A DNA stretch of 52,533 nucleotides from positions 1 to 52,533 of the IMG/VR virus record IMGVR_UViG_3300021602_000010. One strand, given 5' to 3'. The notes under the pieces were generated by a model, which worked only from the letters and a program-made list of their open reading frames with translations, was not told the origin of the DNA and made no database searches. Both the position numbers and the translations under genes were made by a program. Positions 8,856 through 19,600 of this stretch are shown here, one piece after another. Positions within the stretch are counted from its first letter, which is position 1; every line of letters begins with the position of its first letter. The DNA is from a virus.

Positions 8856-9649
8856 ATCAACTCCATAAAGTTAGCCTTGTTCATACAATGGAAGTCCATA
8901 TCCTTCAAGGTGATGTACTCCTTCTTTATCTTAGCTCGTTTCCAGCTGTCAAAAATTACTGTGTACTCAGTGTTGAGGTCATCATCAGAATTTCTAAATA
9001 TTGAAGTGTTCTTGCCGACATGAACAAGGTTCCAAGGAATGATATCCTGTGGATTAAAGGAGTGTCCGTTGGCTATCCGAAGGGCCAAGGTCAGAGCATA
9101 GTCGTTACGAAATACGCCACCGACGAAGTTATGTATGTTGGCGTAATGGTCATAGTTCTTTTGTACCATTTCCAGACAACCAAATATTTGTTCAGCCCTT
9201 CTTGTTTTCCTAAAAGTTACCACAGTTGCCCAAAGTGTCGTGAGAGAGTAGGCACTAAGAACTTCTTGAGGAACACCGGGGTGCATCAGAAAACTCGTGG
9301 TATCATGACAACAGAAGTCATCACAGAAGTCAAATGTTTTGAGCAGTGTATCTGAGTTGATCATGTAGTCAGTATCCAACAGAATGGTGTCGTCATATGG
9401 ACTAAGAGCATATGCACGATAACGGCCCTTATTGATCCAGGACGAATAGTCCCGTCGGTTACTCTTGTCGGCCGGTACCAATAACGTCTGATCAAAAACC
9501 GGATCGCATCGGCGCGATGACTCTGTATCCGTCACTATTGTAACAGGCAGATTAAGAAAGTGGGTTACTCGCTTCGCAGTTGCCACGGCCATGTCATAGT
9601 AGTTGAACTTTTCGTTGTTAAACGCAAAAAGCAGGACTCCTCGACTCAT
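8852..9649 (-). CDS. GT8-like glycosyltransferase (DTD)
   Basis: 265 residues. N-terminus MSRGVLLFAFNNEKFNYYDM, then VTIVTD, then YDDTILLDTDYMI with the DxD at D92-T-D94. This series is that of small GT-A/GT8-type transferases carried by large phages. Paralogous to the EAD protein downstream, so the pair probably arose by duplication. It overlaps both neighbours by ATGA. From here to the left the operon is continuous, and base composition is nearer to the structural genes than in 1-7000. Confidence 0.7.
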   Translation of the reverse strand: MSRGVLLFAFNNEKFNYYDMAVATAKRVTHFLNLPVTIVTDTESSRRCDPVFDQTLLVPADKSNRRDYSSWINKGRYRAYALSPYDDTILLDTDYMINSDTLLKTFDFCDDFCCHDTTSFLMHPGVPQEVLSAYSLTTLWATVVTFRKTRRAEQIFGCLEMVQKNYDHYANIHNFVGGVFRNDYALTLALRIANGHSFNPQDIIPWNLVHVGKNTSIFRNSDDDLNTEYTVIFDSWKRAKIKKEYITLKDMDFHCMNKANFMELI

Positions 9650-9963
9650 CTCTTGCTCTCAAGTTCTTTCCATTCTGCATACCAGGCGTTCATCACCGTG
9701 TTATACGTTTTCTGAAGAACTGCCAATAGAGCCGGGCCCTTAACCTGTACTGGATTATCAAAATTATCAATGACAATTATGGTGTCATCTATTGTGGAGT
9801 CGCTCTGGGCAATCAGAAATGAAATCAGTTGAGGACTGGCAGTCCATAATCCACCCTGTTCGGCAACTATTAGCTTGCTGGCGTATTTGTCTTTGAGGTA
9901 TGCTTTGGCTGAGTTGTGGGCGAAACGCGCCTTCACATCAGCAATTAATTGTGTGGTATCCAT
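9646..9963 (-). CDS. Conserved small phage protein following the tail fibres
   Basis: 105 residues, mainly helical at both ends (MDTTQLIADVKARFAHNSAK; NAWYAEWKELESKR) with a central segment rich in Asp and Val. I recognise the general type from T4-like phages of aquatic bacteria, where it lies near tail fibres, but no function can be assigned from motifs. A good Shine-Dalgarno (AGGAG) precedes the ATG, and a late-promoter-like octamer (9980-9987) lies just upstream, so this gene probably opens the accessory operon. It could be a fibre chaperone or a minor virion protein; both are guesses. Confidence 0.6.
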   Translation of the reverse strand: MDTTQLIADVKARFAHNSAKAYLKDKYASKLIVAEQGGLWTASPQLISFLIAQSDSTIDDTIIVIDNFDNPVQVKGPALLAVLQKTYNTVMNAWYAEWKELESKR

Positions 9964-9979
9964 CTATCACTCCTATGAG

Positions 9980-9987
9980 TATTTAGA
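9980..9987 (-). promoter_or_regulatory. Late-promoter-like octamer TCTAAATA
   Basis: On the minus strand TCTAAATA lies 16 bases upstream of the ATG at 9963, with AGGAG in between. It matches 6 of 8 positions of the T4 late consensus TATAAATA and shares xTAAATA with the other sites of the window. It would drive the sugar/radical SAM operon. Confidence 0.4.
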
Positions 9988-10011
9988 TGGATTTGAGAGG
10001 GGCGAAATTAA

Positions 10012-10983
10012 TTAACTGCCCGAAACCGAGCCGGCTAGGGTGATGGTTCCCCAAGTATTTGCAAGATATGTCAGTTCCGGTGGTTTCACCGTAAGTGTAG
10101 TCGCCGAACCCGACGATACAGTAAGGCCGTTTGGAATTTCATCCCAAACAGTATAGAAGGTAATGACGCTGCCAGCGTCTCCATTAGATCCCTGTGTACC
10201 ATTGGATTTAGTAAGCACATTAATAAAGGTACCTAGATAGCCAGATGGGCCCGTTGATGCAGTCTGGAAGTATACGTTGGCATTCGTAATTGTCTGAGCG
10301 AAGTATCCGGATCCAGTGACATACACTGTCGGAGCAGTACCACCGCCCCCGACTCTAGTTAGTCCGGTGTATGAGCTACCAACTACAGTAATAGTCTCAG
10401 AAGTGGGGGCGCTCATAGTAAGTGTGCCGATATTAGATGCCAAACCATTTAGTAACAAGTTTATCCCGGTGCCGGCTGGGTGTGAACACGTCAGTGATAG
10501 TTGACCACCTGAATTAAAGAAATACCGAGCAGCATCGCCGTTGGCAAATGACGCTGTGTGAACGAAAGTAATCGCATTCACCCAAGTAGAACCATATGTC
10601 GCCGTGTTAGAAGAGGTGGTTCCTTGTGTAGCAGCATTGAGTTTGTTTGAATAAATTGTATTTAGGTTGGTCTGAATGTTAGCCTGATATGTAACTGAGC
10701 CGCCTACTACTGCACTTACCACACTACTCAGTGATGATCCTTGGTGGGAACCGCAGTTAGCAGTTTTCCCCATCAAACCAGTGAAAGCAGCAACGTTTCC
10801 CCACTCAGTGGCGCTGACAGATTGCCCTGTGATAACTGTGGCCAGCGGGGACTGGCCGTACCCATTTTTTGTACCGCCAGTGGCCCAAACTGTGTTTAGC
10901 ACATTGGTCGCTGTCGTCGGGTTTGTGCCGACCATTGTGTTATAGTCTGTAGCTTGTACTAATCCATATTGTGCCCAAGTCAT
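10012..10983 (-). CDS. Tail fibre / virion surface protein
   Basis: 323 residues, rich in Ser, Thr, Gly, Asn and Val, with no cysteine-based or catalytic motif. The N-terminal part (MTWAQYGLVQATDYNTMVG, then NVLNTVWATGG) looks like a conserved attachment domain. The rest is a repetitive beta-structured shaft (SGGQLSLTCSHPAGTG, TVVGSSYTGLTRVGGGG), the usual composition of fibres. It sits three bases after the other fibre gene with an AGGAT ribosome site. A role in host recognition is inferred from composition and position at the end of the baseplate operon. Confidence 0.65.
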   Translation of the reverse strand: MTWAQYGLVQATDYNTMVGTNPTTATNVLNTVWATGGTKNGYGQSPLATVITGQSVSATEWGNVAAFTGLMGKTANCGSHQGSSLSSVVSAVVGGSVTYQANIQTNLNTIYSNKLNAATQGTTSSNTATYGSTWVNAITFVHTASFANGDAARYFFNSGGQLSLTCSHPAGTGINLLLNGLASNIGTLTMSAPTSETITVVGSSYTGLTRVGGGGTAPTVYVTGSGYFAQTITNANVYFQTASTGPSGYLGTFINVLTKSNGTQGSNGDAGSVITFYTVWDEIPNGLTVSSGSATTLTVKPPELTYLANTWGTITLAGSVSGS

Positions 10984-10986
10984 TTT

Positions 10987-12189
10987 TTATCCTTTAATTG
11001 TTACGATTGATTCAACGGTGCCAAGATCAGTTGTGAACTTATCTACGAGTGATCGCCCAATTGTATTAAACGCATTTGCCTCACCTTCACCGGCGGCCCT
11101 TGCAACACCATCTCCGGCACTAACTAATCTGTCACCTTTTCTTACCAGTCCAAATACCTTTACTGGCACCCGTCCGCCAATTGCCACTGCCGGATGAGTT
11201 TTATCATCCCCGGCGGCGGCATTCATTAGATATGCAGCATTTGTGCTGATGACACCGAGCACATTCTCACTCAATGCATTCTTCACTGCGGTAATTTCTG
11301 CTGAACCACCGATTTCAACAACAGTTCCTGCTTCATATTCAGCATCCGCAGCGAAGCGTTCAGCTAAGTCAGCGTAAGTTGCATTAAATTTTGATCCGGC
11401 AGTTAACGTCCAGTTACCAGTAATGGCACCTACGTTGGCGGTGCCACCAGCTGTTAAGTTACCTCCCCTGAAGATGACTACACCTGATGCTGCTCCAACT
11501 GTGCCGGTGTAGGTTGGTAGATACGCGCCTACATTTGCATCATTGTACGTTCCAGCGAATGAGACCGGATCTCCGTTTGCATAGAAATAGTTGTCAGTTC
11601 TGATACCAACTGTACTAAGGTTACCACCGGCAACAGTAAACGCATTTCCTGTTCCAGTTACTGTCCATGTTCCAGTCATGGCACCAGTTGTTCCTGCGGC
11701 GCCAGTGGTAATAATGCGAGTGTTTGCAGTTCCTACATTGAGCGTGGTGACATTTGCAGTGGCAATAGTTGCTACTGCGGTCACAGATAAATTAGTAAAG
11801 GTGCCATTGGCACCAGATACGTTGTTAGTGGCAATGACGTTATTTGCCTGAAGATCACCGGTTACTGTAACTGCACCGAATGTAGTTGTCCCTGAACTAC
11901 CAGACTGAGCCAGAGTCAGCCAAGAAGCGGGATTAGTGGTGCCGTCAGCAGGACAAACACATAGCGCATTGGCGTTTGTATTATACCATAATTGACCGCG
12001 AATTGGATTTGCCGGAGGCGAAGTGTAGGCAAAGTTTTCAAGTTGGTGAACAATGTTAGTGTCCAATGTGGCCCCGTAACCTGCATAATTTCTACCCGGA
12101 AGTCCCTGAGTTGTGCTAGTGGTGTTAATAGTACCATCTGCGATAGTAGTCAGTACTGTTCCGTCACTTTTAACAATTGTATATGCCAT
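10987..12189 (-). CDS. Tail fibre protein with C-terminal peptidase-G2/chaperone-like domain
   Basis: 400 residues. The N-terminus (MAYTIVKSDGTVLTTIADG, then NPIRGQLWYNT near 83) matches fibre proteins of T4-like aquatic phages. A Thr/Ala/Val-rich shaft with TGDLQANN and TVTGTGNAF repeats follows. From residue 272 a globular domain begins YADLAERFAADAEYEAGTVV and continues VLGVISTNAAYLMN and GRVPVKVFG. I recognise this as the type related to the peptidase G2 intramolecular-chaperone domain, which trimerises fibres and may cleave itself; whether cleavage occurs here is unknown. Preceded by a GATAAATA octamer and a GGAAAG ribosome site. Confidence 0.8.
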   Translation of the reverse strand: MAYTIVKSDGTVLTTIADGTINTTSTTQGLPGRNYAGYGATLDTNIVHQLENFAYTSPPANPIRGQLWYNTNANALCVCPADGTTNPASWLTLAQSGSSGTTTFGAVTVTGDLQANNVIATNNVSGANGTFTNLSVTAVATIATANVTTLNVGTANTRIITTGAAGTTGAMTGTWTVTGTGNAFTVAGGNLSTVGIRTDNYFYANGDPVSFAGTYNDANVGAYLPTYTGTVGAASGVVIFRGGNLTAGGTANVGAITGNWTLTAGSKFNATYADLAERFAADAEYEAGTVVEIGGSAEITAVKNALSENVLGVISTNAAYLMNAAAGDDKTHPAVAIGGRVPVKVFGLVRKGDRLVSAGDGVARAAGEGEANAFNTIGRSLVDKFTTDLGTVESIVTIKG

Positions 12190-12208
12190 TTTATTCTTTC
12201 CGATATTG

Positions 12209-12216
12209 TATTTATC
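12209..12216 (-). promoter_or_regulatory. Late-promoter-like octamer GATAAATA for the fibre genes
   Basis: GATAAATA on the minus strand matches TATAAATA at 7 of 8 positions. It overlaps the stop codon of the upstream 205-residue gene and lies 19 bases before the fibre ATG at 12189, leaving room for a CGGAAAG ribosome site in the leader. Confidence 0.55.
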
Positions 12217-12833
12217 TAGATAGTAACCATATTAGTTAACGCCTGGATACGCACAGTATAATCTATCTGGATCTGCCTGTTCAGACTCTTTTGAACAGGG
12301 TGAAAAATAACGTGGGTGAGCAGCCGGGTTATGATGTTACCGCTAGAATCAGTGCCGTAGTTCGCCAGAAGCCCTAGTTCATCAAAAACATACGTGGAAT
12401 CGGTATGGGTGCTGTTATCAAACGCTGCCTGCCCCGACGGTTCACCATAATCTAACAGACATTGGACCAGAATATCAGTATAAACCTTGCTTGTGGTATG
12501 TGTCACTGTCATCTTATTTCTAGTAGGATCCAGGTTAAAAACGCTGGTGTCATCTACGATTTTTTCATAGGTTTGGTTGTAAAGGGCGGCGTTTTGACCA
12601 GTGGTATTCGGAGGCAGATATGTAATGACGCCCGTTTCTGAAACTGAAGCACCCCCATTACCGAATGCCATTTGGTAAATTTCTCCGTAACCACGACTGC
12701 TTAGTGTATCGGCTAATGCTTCGGACATTGTTTCGTAGTTAATCTGGTTATCTTTATCAACAAAGATTTCCTTAGTAATTGGGTCAAATATTTTAATATG
12801 ACCTTTAACACCAATTGTAATAATCTGCTCCAT
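12216..12833 (-). CDS. Conserved virion structural protein (GHIKIFDP family)
   Basis: 205 residues. The start MEQIITIGVKGHIKIFDPIT followed by V-D-K-D-N-Q-I-N-Y-E-T-M-S and MAFGNGG is a pattern I associate with a conserved structural protein of T4-like phages, found between the wedge genes and the fibres. No enzymatic motif. The C-terminal half is beta-rich with repeated T/V strands. Its ATG overlaps the stop of the upstream homing endonuclease gene (TAATG), so the endonuclease has slotted into this operon without breaking it. The 43-residue protein at 13503-13634 shares its K-I-x-D-P-x-T-K-E-I motif. Confidence 0.65.
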   Translation of the reverse strand: MEQIITIGVKGHIKIFDPITKEIFVDKDNQINYETMSEALADTLSSRGYGEIYQMAFGNGGASVSETGVITYLPPNTTGQNAALYNQTYEKIVDDTSVFNLDPTRNKMTVTHTTSKVYTDILVQCLLDYGEPSGQAAFDNSTHTDSTYVFDELGLLANYGTDSSGNIITRLLTHVIFHPVQKSLNRQIQIDYTVRIQALTNMVTI

Positions 12834-13498
12834 TATACTTCCTTATCCCTTTTGCTGGCATTGCAGCCTGTGCCATGTCTAATTGCTGTCCATCCGTTTC
12901 TACTATTGTAAATTTCACTGAAATTTAGTTGCGAATCTCTTACCCACTTCCTAAGTGCTGTTATTTGCAGTGCGGTTCCATCCGGTGTTATTACGGTCCA
13001 GGAAAGTGCGTTATGATTTTTTTCACCTGTACGCTGCTCTGTCATTAATTTCTTTGTTGATTCTTTGGCTTTCGTACCTAGTTTTTTGTTACGCATTAAT
13101 TGCCGTGCGGCTGGACTCTTAACACTCCCGGTTCTATGCTCTGCTATCTTTTTGCAATGTTCCTCGCTGCGAGGGCGCTTGTGCTTTACTCCCAACGGAG
13201 ATCCGCCTGGCCCATAATGATCTGTTTTGTTATAATAGCTAGGATCAGTTTTAACATTATTGGGTTTTAGATATTGCTTCGCTTCTATTGTTCTAAGTTC
13301 TTTATTTTCGATATCACCGCAGTCTTCTATAACAATCTTAATAAACACGGCGACCCCTAATATTTCAATATCTCTCCTAAGGTCGCGACTTGAACCAAAA
13401 TACTTTGGATTGTTATTTTGGTCACTGCCAAGGTATCGCCAGGGGCAAATGCCTTGTTCTTTGTTATGTAAATTAATTGTCTCGTAAATTATCGCCAT
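12833..13498 (-). CDS. GIY-YIG-like homing endonuclease with NUMOD3-type repeats
   Basis: 221 residues. The N-terminal part has RYLGSDQNNNPKYFGSSRDL and a helix ending in I-E-A-K-Q-Y-L, resembling the GIY-YIG core in degenerate form (Y-L-G in place of G-I-Y, Y-F-G in place of Y-I-G, and a conserved Glu). Next come GVKHKRPRSEEHCKKIAEHR and two further Lys/Arg-Ser-rich segments typical of DNA-binding NUMOD3 modules. The C-terminus (WTVITPDGTALQI, then NGWTAIRHG) is the modular tail seen in phage homing enzymes. It lies between the small 43-codon gene and the 205-residue structural gene, with TAATG coupling to the latter. Whether it is active is uncertain because the catalytic Arg/Tyr set cannot be fixed by eye. 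Confidence 0.65.
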   Translation of the reverse strand: MAIIYETINLHNKEQGICPWRYLGSDQNNNPKYFGSSRDLRRDIEILGVAVFIKIVIEDCGDIENKELRTIEAKQYLKPNNVKTDPSYYNKTDHYGPGGSPLGVKHKRPRSEEHCKKIAEHRTGSVKSPAARQLMRNKKLGTKAKESTKKLMTEQRTGEKNHNALSWTVITPDGTALQITALRKWVRDSQLNFSEIYNSRNGWTAIRHGTGCNASKRDKEV

Positions 13499-13502
13499 AT
13501 CA

Positions 13503-13634
13503 TTAATCGCCCCGTGTTTGTACTAAAATTTCTTTGGTTTCAGGATCAGTAATCTTCAGAAAAGACGAAAAGTAAAATCCACCAGATTCATCCGGGGTCA
13601 CTTCTGGCTTCTCTTTAGGCTCATCCGTATTCAT
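13503..13634 (-). CDS. 43-residue protein with KIxDPxTKEI motif
   Basis: A short intact frame (ATG 13634, TAA 13503-13505) fills the gap between the giant gene and the endonuclease. The N-terminal 17 residues are acidic and Pro-rich; the second half, GGFYFSSFLKITDPETKEIL, resembles residues 11-25 of the 205-residue structural protein (GHIKIFDPITKEIFV). The shared motif, the lack of alternatives and a GATAAATA octamer five bases before the ATG support expression. No Shine-Dalgarno is visible; a transcript from that octamer would start at or very near the ATG. Probably a minor virion or assembly protein; function unknown. Confidence 0.6.
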   Translation of the reverse strand: MNTDEPKEKPEVTPDESGGFYFSSFLKITDPETKEILVQTRGD

Positions 13635-13639
13635 ATCTT

Positions 13640-13647
13640 TATTTATC
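13640..13647 (-). promoter_or_regulatory. Late-promoter-like octamer GATAAATA abutting a start codon
   Basis: GATAAATA on the minus strand, overlapping the stop codon of the giant gene (13646-13648) and separated from the ATG at 13634 by five bases. If it works like a T4 late promoter (octamer at about -13 to -6) the first transcribed base would be the A of the ATG. Confidence 0.45.
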
Positions 13648-16600
13648 ATTGGTTATTACTCGTTCTTAGGAAAACGGCTCCGGTTGTATCGCTGATTTGC
13701 AGTGGCAACGCTGACTCACCAGATATGAAGTTCCATGAACTGTCGTAAATAGGAGTTGCCATTCTATTCTCGGAAAGTACTCCATAAACTTCTGTGTACT
13801 TAGGAATCAGGGCGCGAACACCGGTTCCATTGGTACCTCTTTGAAGCCCACTGATTGAATTTGCACTAAAATCAACTATAGTGAACCTGATTTGTTCCCC
13901 GAACACATAAATCAGATTGCCCTCAATCGTGGTGATGGTCAATGAGTCACCAGTAGACACCTCAACAGTAATATTAACGACTGGGGCAGTATCTACAGTT
14001 CCCACAAAGTAACTTGTCGGATTCAGTGTTGTACTAGTTGTATTATTGTACACGATGACTTGAGAAATGATGCGCTTATCAGCCAGTAAACCAATAGTCC
14101 TGTTTCCATATAGACCAATGGCAGGTGCCGTAGCATTTTGCACAATGGTGTTGGTGATCTTAGATAGATCATCCACGTAAATGACTTCATCAGTAAAGAC
14201 AAGTGGTTCAACTAACCAGGTCCGTGACTCCGGTCCTGCTCTAAAGACCGACCCGGTGCTGGATTTGTTGACATTCTGAATATACACAAGTTCATTTGGT
14301 GTTGCACTTGGCATCATTCTCGTAATTGTCACTGTATCCAACGGGTTAATCTCTGTTAATATGCTTAGGTTGTTTTCAGGATTAATGCGAAGCGATGACG
14401 ATGGTACCCGATATCCATTCACAGTAACCCATAGACGATCCACATTCGTTTGTTCCCATTGTGTGAGGCTCATGCTACCCGAGTCTGTCGTCGGAACAAA
14501 CTCCGCACCCTGGTATGTCTCAGAGATAGTAATCTCAGATGCTCCTACGTTAATAGCTAGAATGTAGTAAGTTCTCCCGGATTCTATTGTACCAAAGGTA
14601 TTACCGGAGAATACGACAGGGGTGTCAATGATTAGATCCACTATACTATTACATTTGATGGGACCACTGGCGTATGTATCAGTGACGAGTGTGTTTATCA
14701 TGGTGAAAGTGCCTGCGAGCCATGCGTAACCACCACCGCCCCAGGTATTAATATCTGTCACCGGGTAGTTTATAGAGCCGAACTCAGGGTAATACCAGTC
14801 AGAATACAGATCAAACGACACATCAGTAATTTTCTTGGCATAGAATACATTGTTATTCAGTTGAAGTGATCCAATGGTACCGTCTATCATAACGCGGTCG
14901 TTATCAACGAAGCCGTGCGGAATGCCCGTGGTGATTCTTACTGCAGGAGTTCCGCCGACTGTAGCAACCATTGGTGTTGCACTATTTGATAGTGCAAATA
15001 CAGCACCGCCCAAGGTGTCGGATATGGTAAACGTGTTAATGGATGCAACGTTCTTCACGTAATAGACAGTCCCGGTGACATCAATGTTACCTATAGTCGG
15101 TCCACCTGCAACCACCTGGAAGATAACCGTTTGATCAGCAATGAACCCGGTGGTGCTATCACATGTTATCAAATTGGTACCGACGGCAGTTGAGATTACA
15201 TTAGTTCTGGCAATTGGCAGAGTAATCATATTGCTGACATTGGTAAGCCCTGCAACAATCTTACCAGCGATGCCATAGTCAGTATATAGATACTGGCGAG
15301 CAGTCAGATTGTAAGTAGTTATGGCAATCAGGTCAGTACCAGCTGGTGCTCCTGAGAACGTGATTGTATTAAGTGCAGGATCAATGGTATATCCGCTTTC
15401 CAATCGGAGTCCGTTCATCTCAACAATGGCATTCGTTGGGTTATCCCCATCAACGTATCCGCTTATCGGGAATACCAATGACACGTTATCACCATAGAAA
15501 GTTTGTGTCTCTGGCAGAGTGTATCCATACTGAGCCGGTGTTGTTTCGCCGAATACCGTGTATGTCAGATAATCTGTTTGATCATATGAGGCAGCAAAGA
15601 TTATCTTGGCTGATATTCCATTATCGGCAATGCCGAAAGCGTAATCATTCACAATGACCAGAGCACCTCCCCATGCATTTGTTAATGGCAATTCAAAGCC
15701 AGGGTTTAGCGGATCCTCAAGAGTGAACTCGTTGACATCAAATATACTAAGCACAGTATAAACAGTATTCGGTTCAATCACACCACCAAACATACTAGCA
15801 TCAAATACCACCGAGCAACCAACAACCATACCTGCAGTGGTATTACATGTCACGGCATTGTTTGATGCCTTAGTCTGTGTAACTGTGCTGTAGGAGCCGA
15901 ATAACAATGGTGTTCCGTTGCAATGGACAATAGGTGTCGTCCACGGAGTGCCTTCTCCTATTTGGATGATAACGCTCATGCTGCCTATGTCAGCAGTCAG
16001 AACAAAAGTTGATCCTGCTATACCCGATACTTGAGTAGCGGATATCGTAATCTTGTGTGTGACCAAACTAATGGTCTTCACGTAGTAAGTCGTATCCTCA
16101 GCAACTCCACCGAACACAGCGCCTTGGAAAGACACAGGCCCGTTTAGAATAAACTTCTCAATGCCAGTACATGTAATGGTGTTATCCGGACTAGCATCAG
16201 TCTCAGTTGCCAACACTTGAATTGGATCTGACCCCTGCATGATTACTCCGGATCCGGATGCTATAGGTGCAGAATAGTTACAGTTCAACACCACTTCATT
16301 GAAGCCCGTTAGAGTGTTCATCATTAGTGGATCAATCTGTGTATTTGACTTTTCAAGTTGGTCGCCGTTACCAACTTCATACACATCAAGTCGTAGACTT
16401 TCCGTACCATACGTCAATGGTGTGTTCAGCACGACAATCTTATTGATCCAGTCAACTGAGTAATCCATGGAGTAGAGAGAGGTTGCAAGACCAGTTGCAC
16501 GATTGATGATGGCAAGCGCAACCTGAGCAGGAACCTGAACGACATTGACAAAACTATATGAAGTTTGTAATGCTGTAGTCGGAACCAGTTCATTGGATAC

Positions 16601-19600
16601 AACGTTGTATCCGACATGTGCATATTGCTGTGCAGACCAACTTGTCCCTGGCCGTGTAGTCACAACCATAGACAGGTTATCACTGATTACCCCGGGAACA
16701 AGTTCTTCCGGTCCATAACCAGATGTGAACGTGTCGCCTTGGATGACATATTCAGCGGATCCCAACGTGGTAAACGGCTGATCCTGTAAAATCGTATCCA
16801 GAGTAAACTCGTCATTAGGATCAAACGCATTACCATAGTAGGTACCGTTAGGATACGTGACTCCGTTGACCAGTTGTGTGAAGTCAAGCCCCGGCATATT
16901 CACCGTTGGCTGATAGTAACCAAATATACGATCCAAGGCATTGATCTTTATATTCTCACTCAACAGAAGTTCCCACTTACCAAAGACAAATGTCGGGTCA
17001 TTATTGCTGATGATACATTGATAAAGTTGATGATTATATCTGACAATGCTCTGATCAAAGTAGAACGGTTCAGGTAGAACAACGTAGTCGCCAACCTTAG
17101 CCATGGTGCATGAGCCTATCTCGTCGGACACCGCCACAATTGAACTAGGTGTGTTGATAGCAGTTAGAATATTCATGGTGTTCAGGAAATAGTCAATGTT
17201 GTATGTATAATAAACCTTTCCGACTTCTATTCCACCGAATACATCTCCTGTAAATAAGACCGGATCATTATCGCTGAATTCACTAAGATCAGCAAAGGAC
17301 AAGGTAAATGGCGATGAAGTGTTTTCCAATGTAGCAGATGTAATTCCCTTATATATGAATGAATCTACATTCACTGGTTGAGTCATTAATGGATCAGTGA
17401 AAACTTCGCACTCGGTTGCTGCTACTACCTTTAAGTAGTATTGGGTGACGATTTCATTTGGTGTTCCTGATGCGGCCGCCATGTACAACTTACCAATGCC
17501 ATTGTCAGTAACCGTCATGTATCCAGTATCGTCGGTCAGAGTTATCGTTGGGTCACCACGTACCTCAGAGATGGCGATTGTGTTCGTAGATAGAACGGTA
17601 ACATAATAAACTTGCCCTATTACGATACTACCAAATGATGTCCCACTGAATGTAATCGGATCATCGTTTTCAAGACCGAGTGTGGTGTCACATGTAATTT
17701 CACCAGCGGCGGTAGAGGTGGATGCATATACAATGACACTTATGTTATTTACAGTGAGGACCAGATCATTATCAGGAGATACACCGTCTAAATCAGTACC
17801 CGGTATTGTTAAGGTATTGCCCACAGCGAACCCGCTACCAGGATTGGTGATCATTGTGCGATATCCACCGCGGATCCAGCTTACATCAAACCGTGCTGCG
17901 ACAGCTGGGTCAGCTACCTGAGTTATCGCTGTTTGTGCCGAGTCATCTGAAAGAGCGATAACGGCTCCACCGACGGCAGCAGATACTTTAATGTAGGTCT
18001 CACCAGTAACTGTCATTCTCAGTGGTCCTACGTATGATGCCGGCGTAAATCCAATAACAGTGAAGGTAAAGCTGTCAACAACTGCTGCAACAATATACGA
18101 AACGTTCAGTTGGGTTCCACCCAATGATGTTCCACTGAATGTAACAGGCATCCCGGCGTAGAATCCCGCAGTGCTTGGGCAAGTGAAGCCAGATACTCCG
18201 GTTGCAGAAACTACAGTACCCACTGTTCCAATTTCTCTGATGTAATAAGTGGTACCGGTTGTCAATCCACCGTAATTATCTGATACCTTCACCGGCATAT
18301 TTATGTACGCATCAGATAGCCATCTGCTATCAGCCCATACTGATAACTGATTAACAGTTGACAGCGCCGAACGAACAATGCTCGTCACCAGATTACCTAT
18401 TGGCAGTGAAGGTGACAGTCCTGGTTTTTGTGATGATGTTGGGTAGAACGATACTAACTGGCCGTTGACTTGACCTGGACTGATAGGCAGACCAACGTTG
18501 ATCGTCATGCTGCCAGTATCAGTCGTAAGTTGAACGATATCGGCCTGGTTAGTCATATGACATGATCCAGCGTCGGTGCCCGGGTCAAGCACTGACCCGA
18601 AAGGAACGGCCATTAAGGTGAAAAGATTGTAATCATCAATGGAATGAATATAGTATGTGACACCCGAAACAATATTTCCGAACACATTCGCCGGGACCCC
18701 GAGCGAAACCATATTGTTGAAGATGACTGGATCTCCTACTGTCAGTGCCCATGTGCCTTCACCAGTAACTTGATTGGTTCCTGAACTAACTGAAGTAATA
18801 GTAAGTATCGTCGGCGCACTATTCTTTGAGATGGTAATGGTTTGATTATCCACTACTGTGGTAACGTAGTATGGCTCATTTTCAATGATGCCGCCTATCA
18901 TTGTTCCGACGAAGAAGATAGGTAGTCCTGGATAGAACCCAGTGGTTCCGGCGTTACCACTCGGAGTCATTGGGATAGTAAGATAGTTAGTGATGGTAGC
19001 AGAGTTAGTCACCGTTGAAATACCAGGATAATCAATGGTCACGAACGTTCTGTACACCACTTCACCAATATAGCATAACAATCCGGCTACGCTTATTGTC
19101 AAGTCAGATAGTACAACCGGAACACCATTACCATCTACAAGAGTGAAGTCTGTGTCGTTGATAATGGAACCTACGTAGTAGATCGTTTCGTTCACAAGTC
19201 CCGAGGTTCCAACAGCCCCGTCAAAACGGACTGGCATACCAACGTAGAAGCCGAGCGTTGGTCCGAATAACGGTGTCACTTCTGCACCACCTTCAGATGG
19301 GATGATAGTTATTATGTTTCCTGTAGCAGAGGTAGCTGTTACGTTTCTTGTACGGCCTGACCATGTCAACGTATCGGTTCCACGGAAAGATTCTAATTCA
19401 AACGCAGCACCAGAAGCACTGGCCATAACAGAATCTATAACTGGAAATTCACTGTCAAGTAACAGAGAGGAACTGGCTAGAATCGGTCCACTACCAAAAT
19501 CACCGGCGAAGAAAGATCCATAGAACGCAGATTCTTTCCAGTCAACGATCTTTGATCCATAGCTTGTTCGGTCAAACTTTATGGATATCTGATTTTCTCT

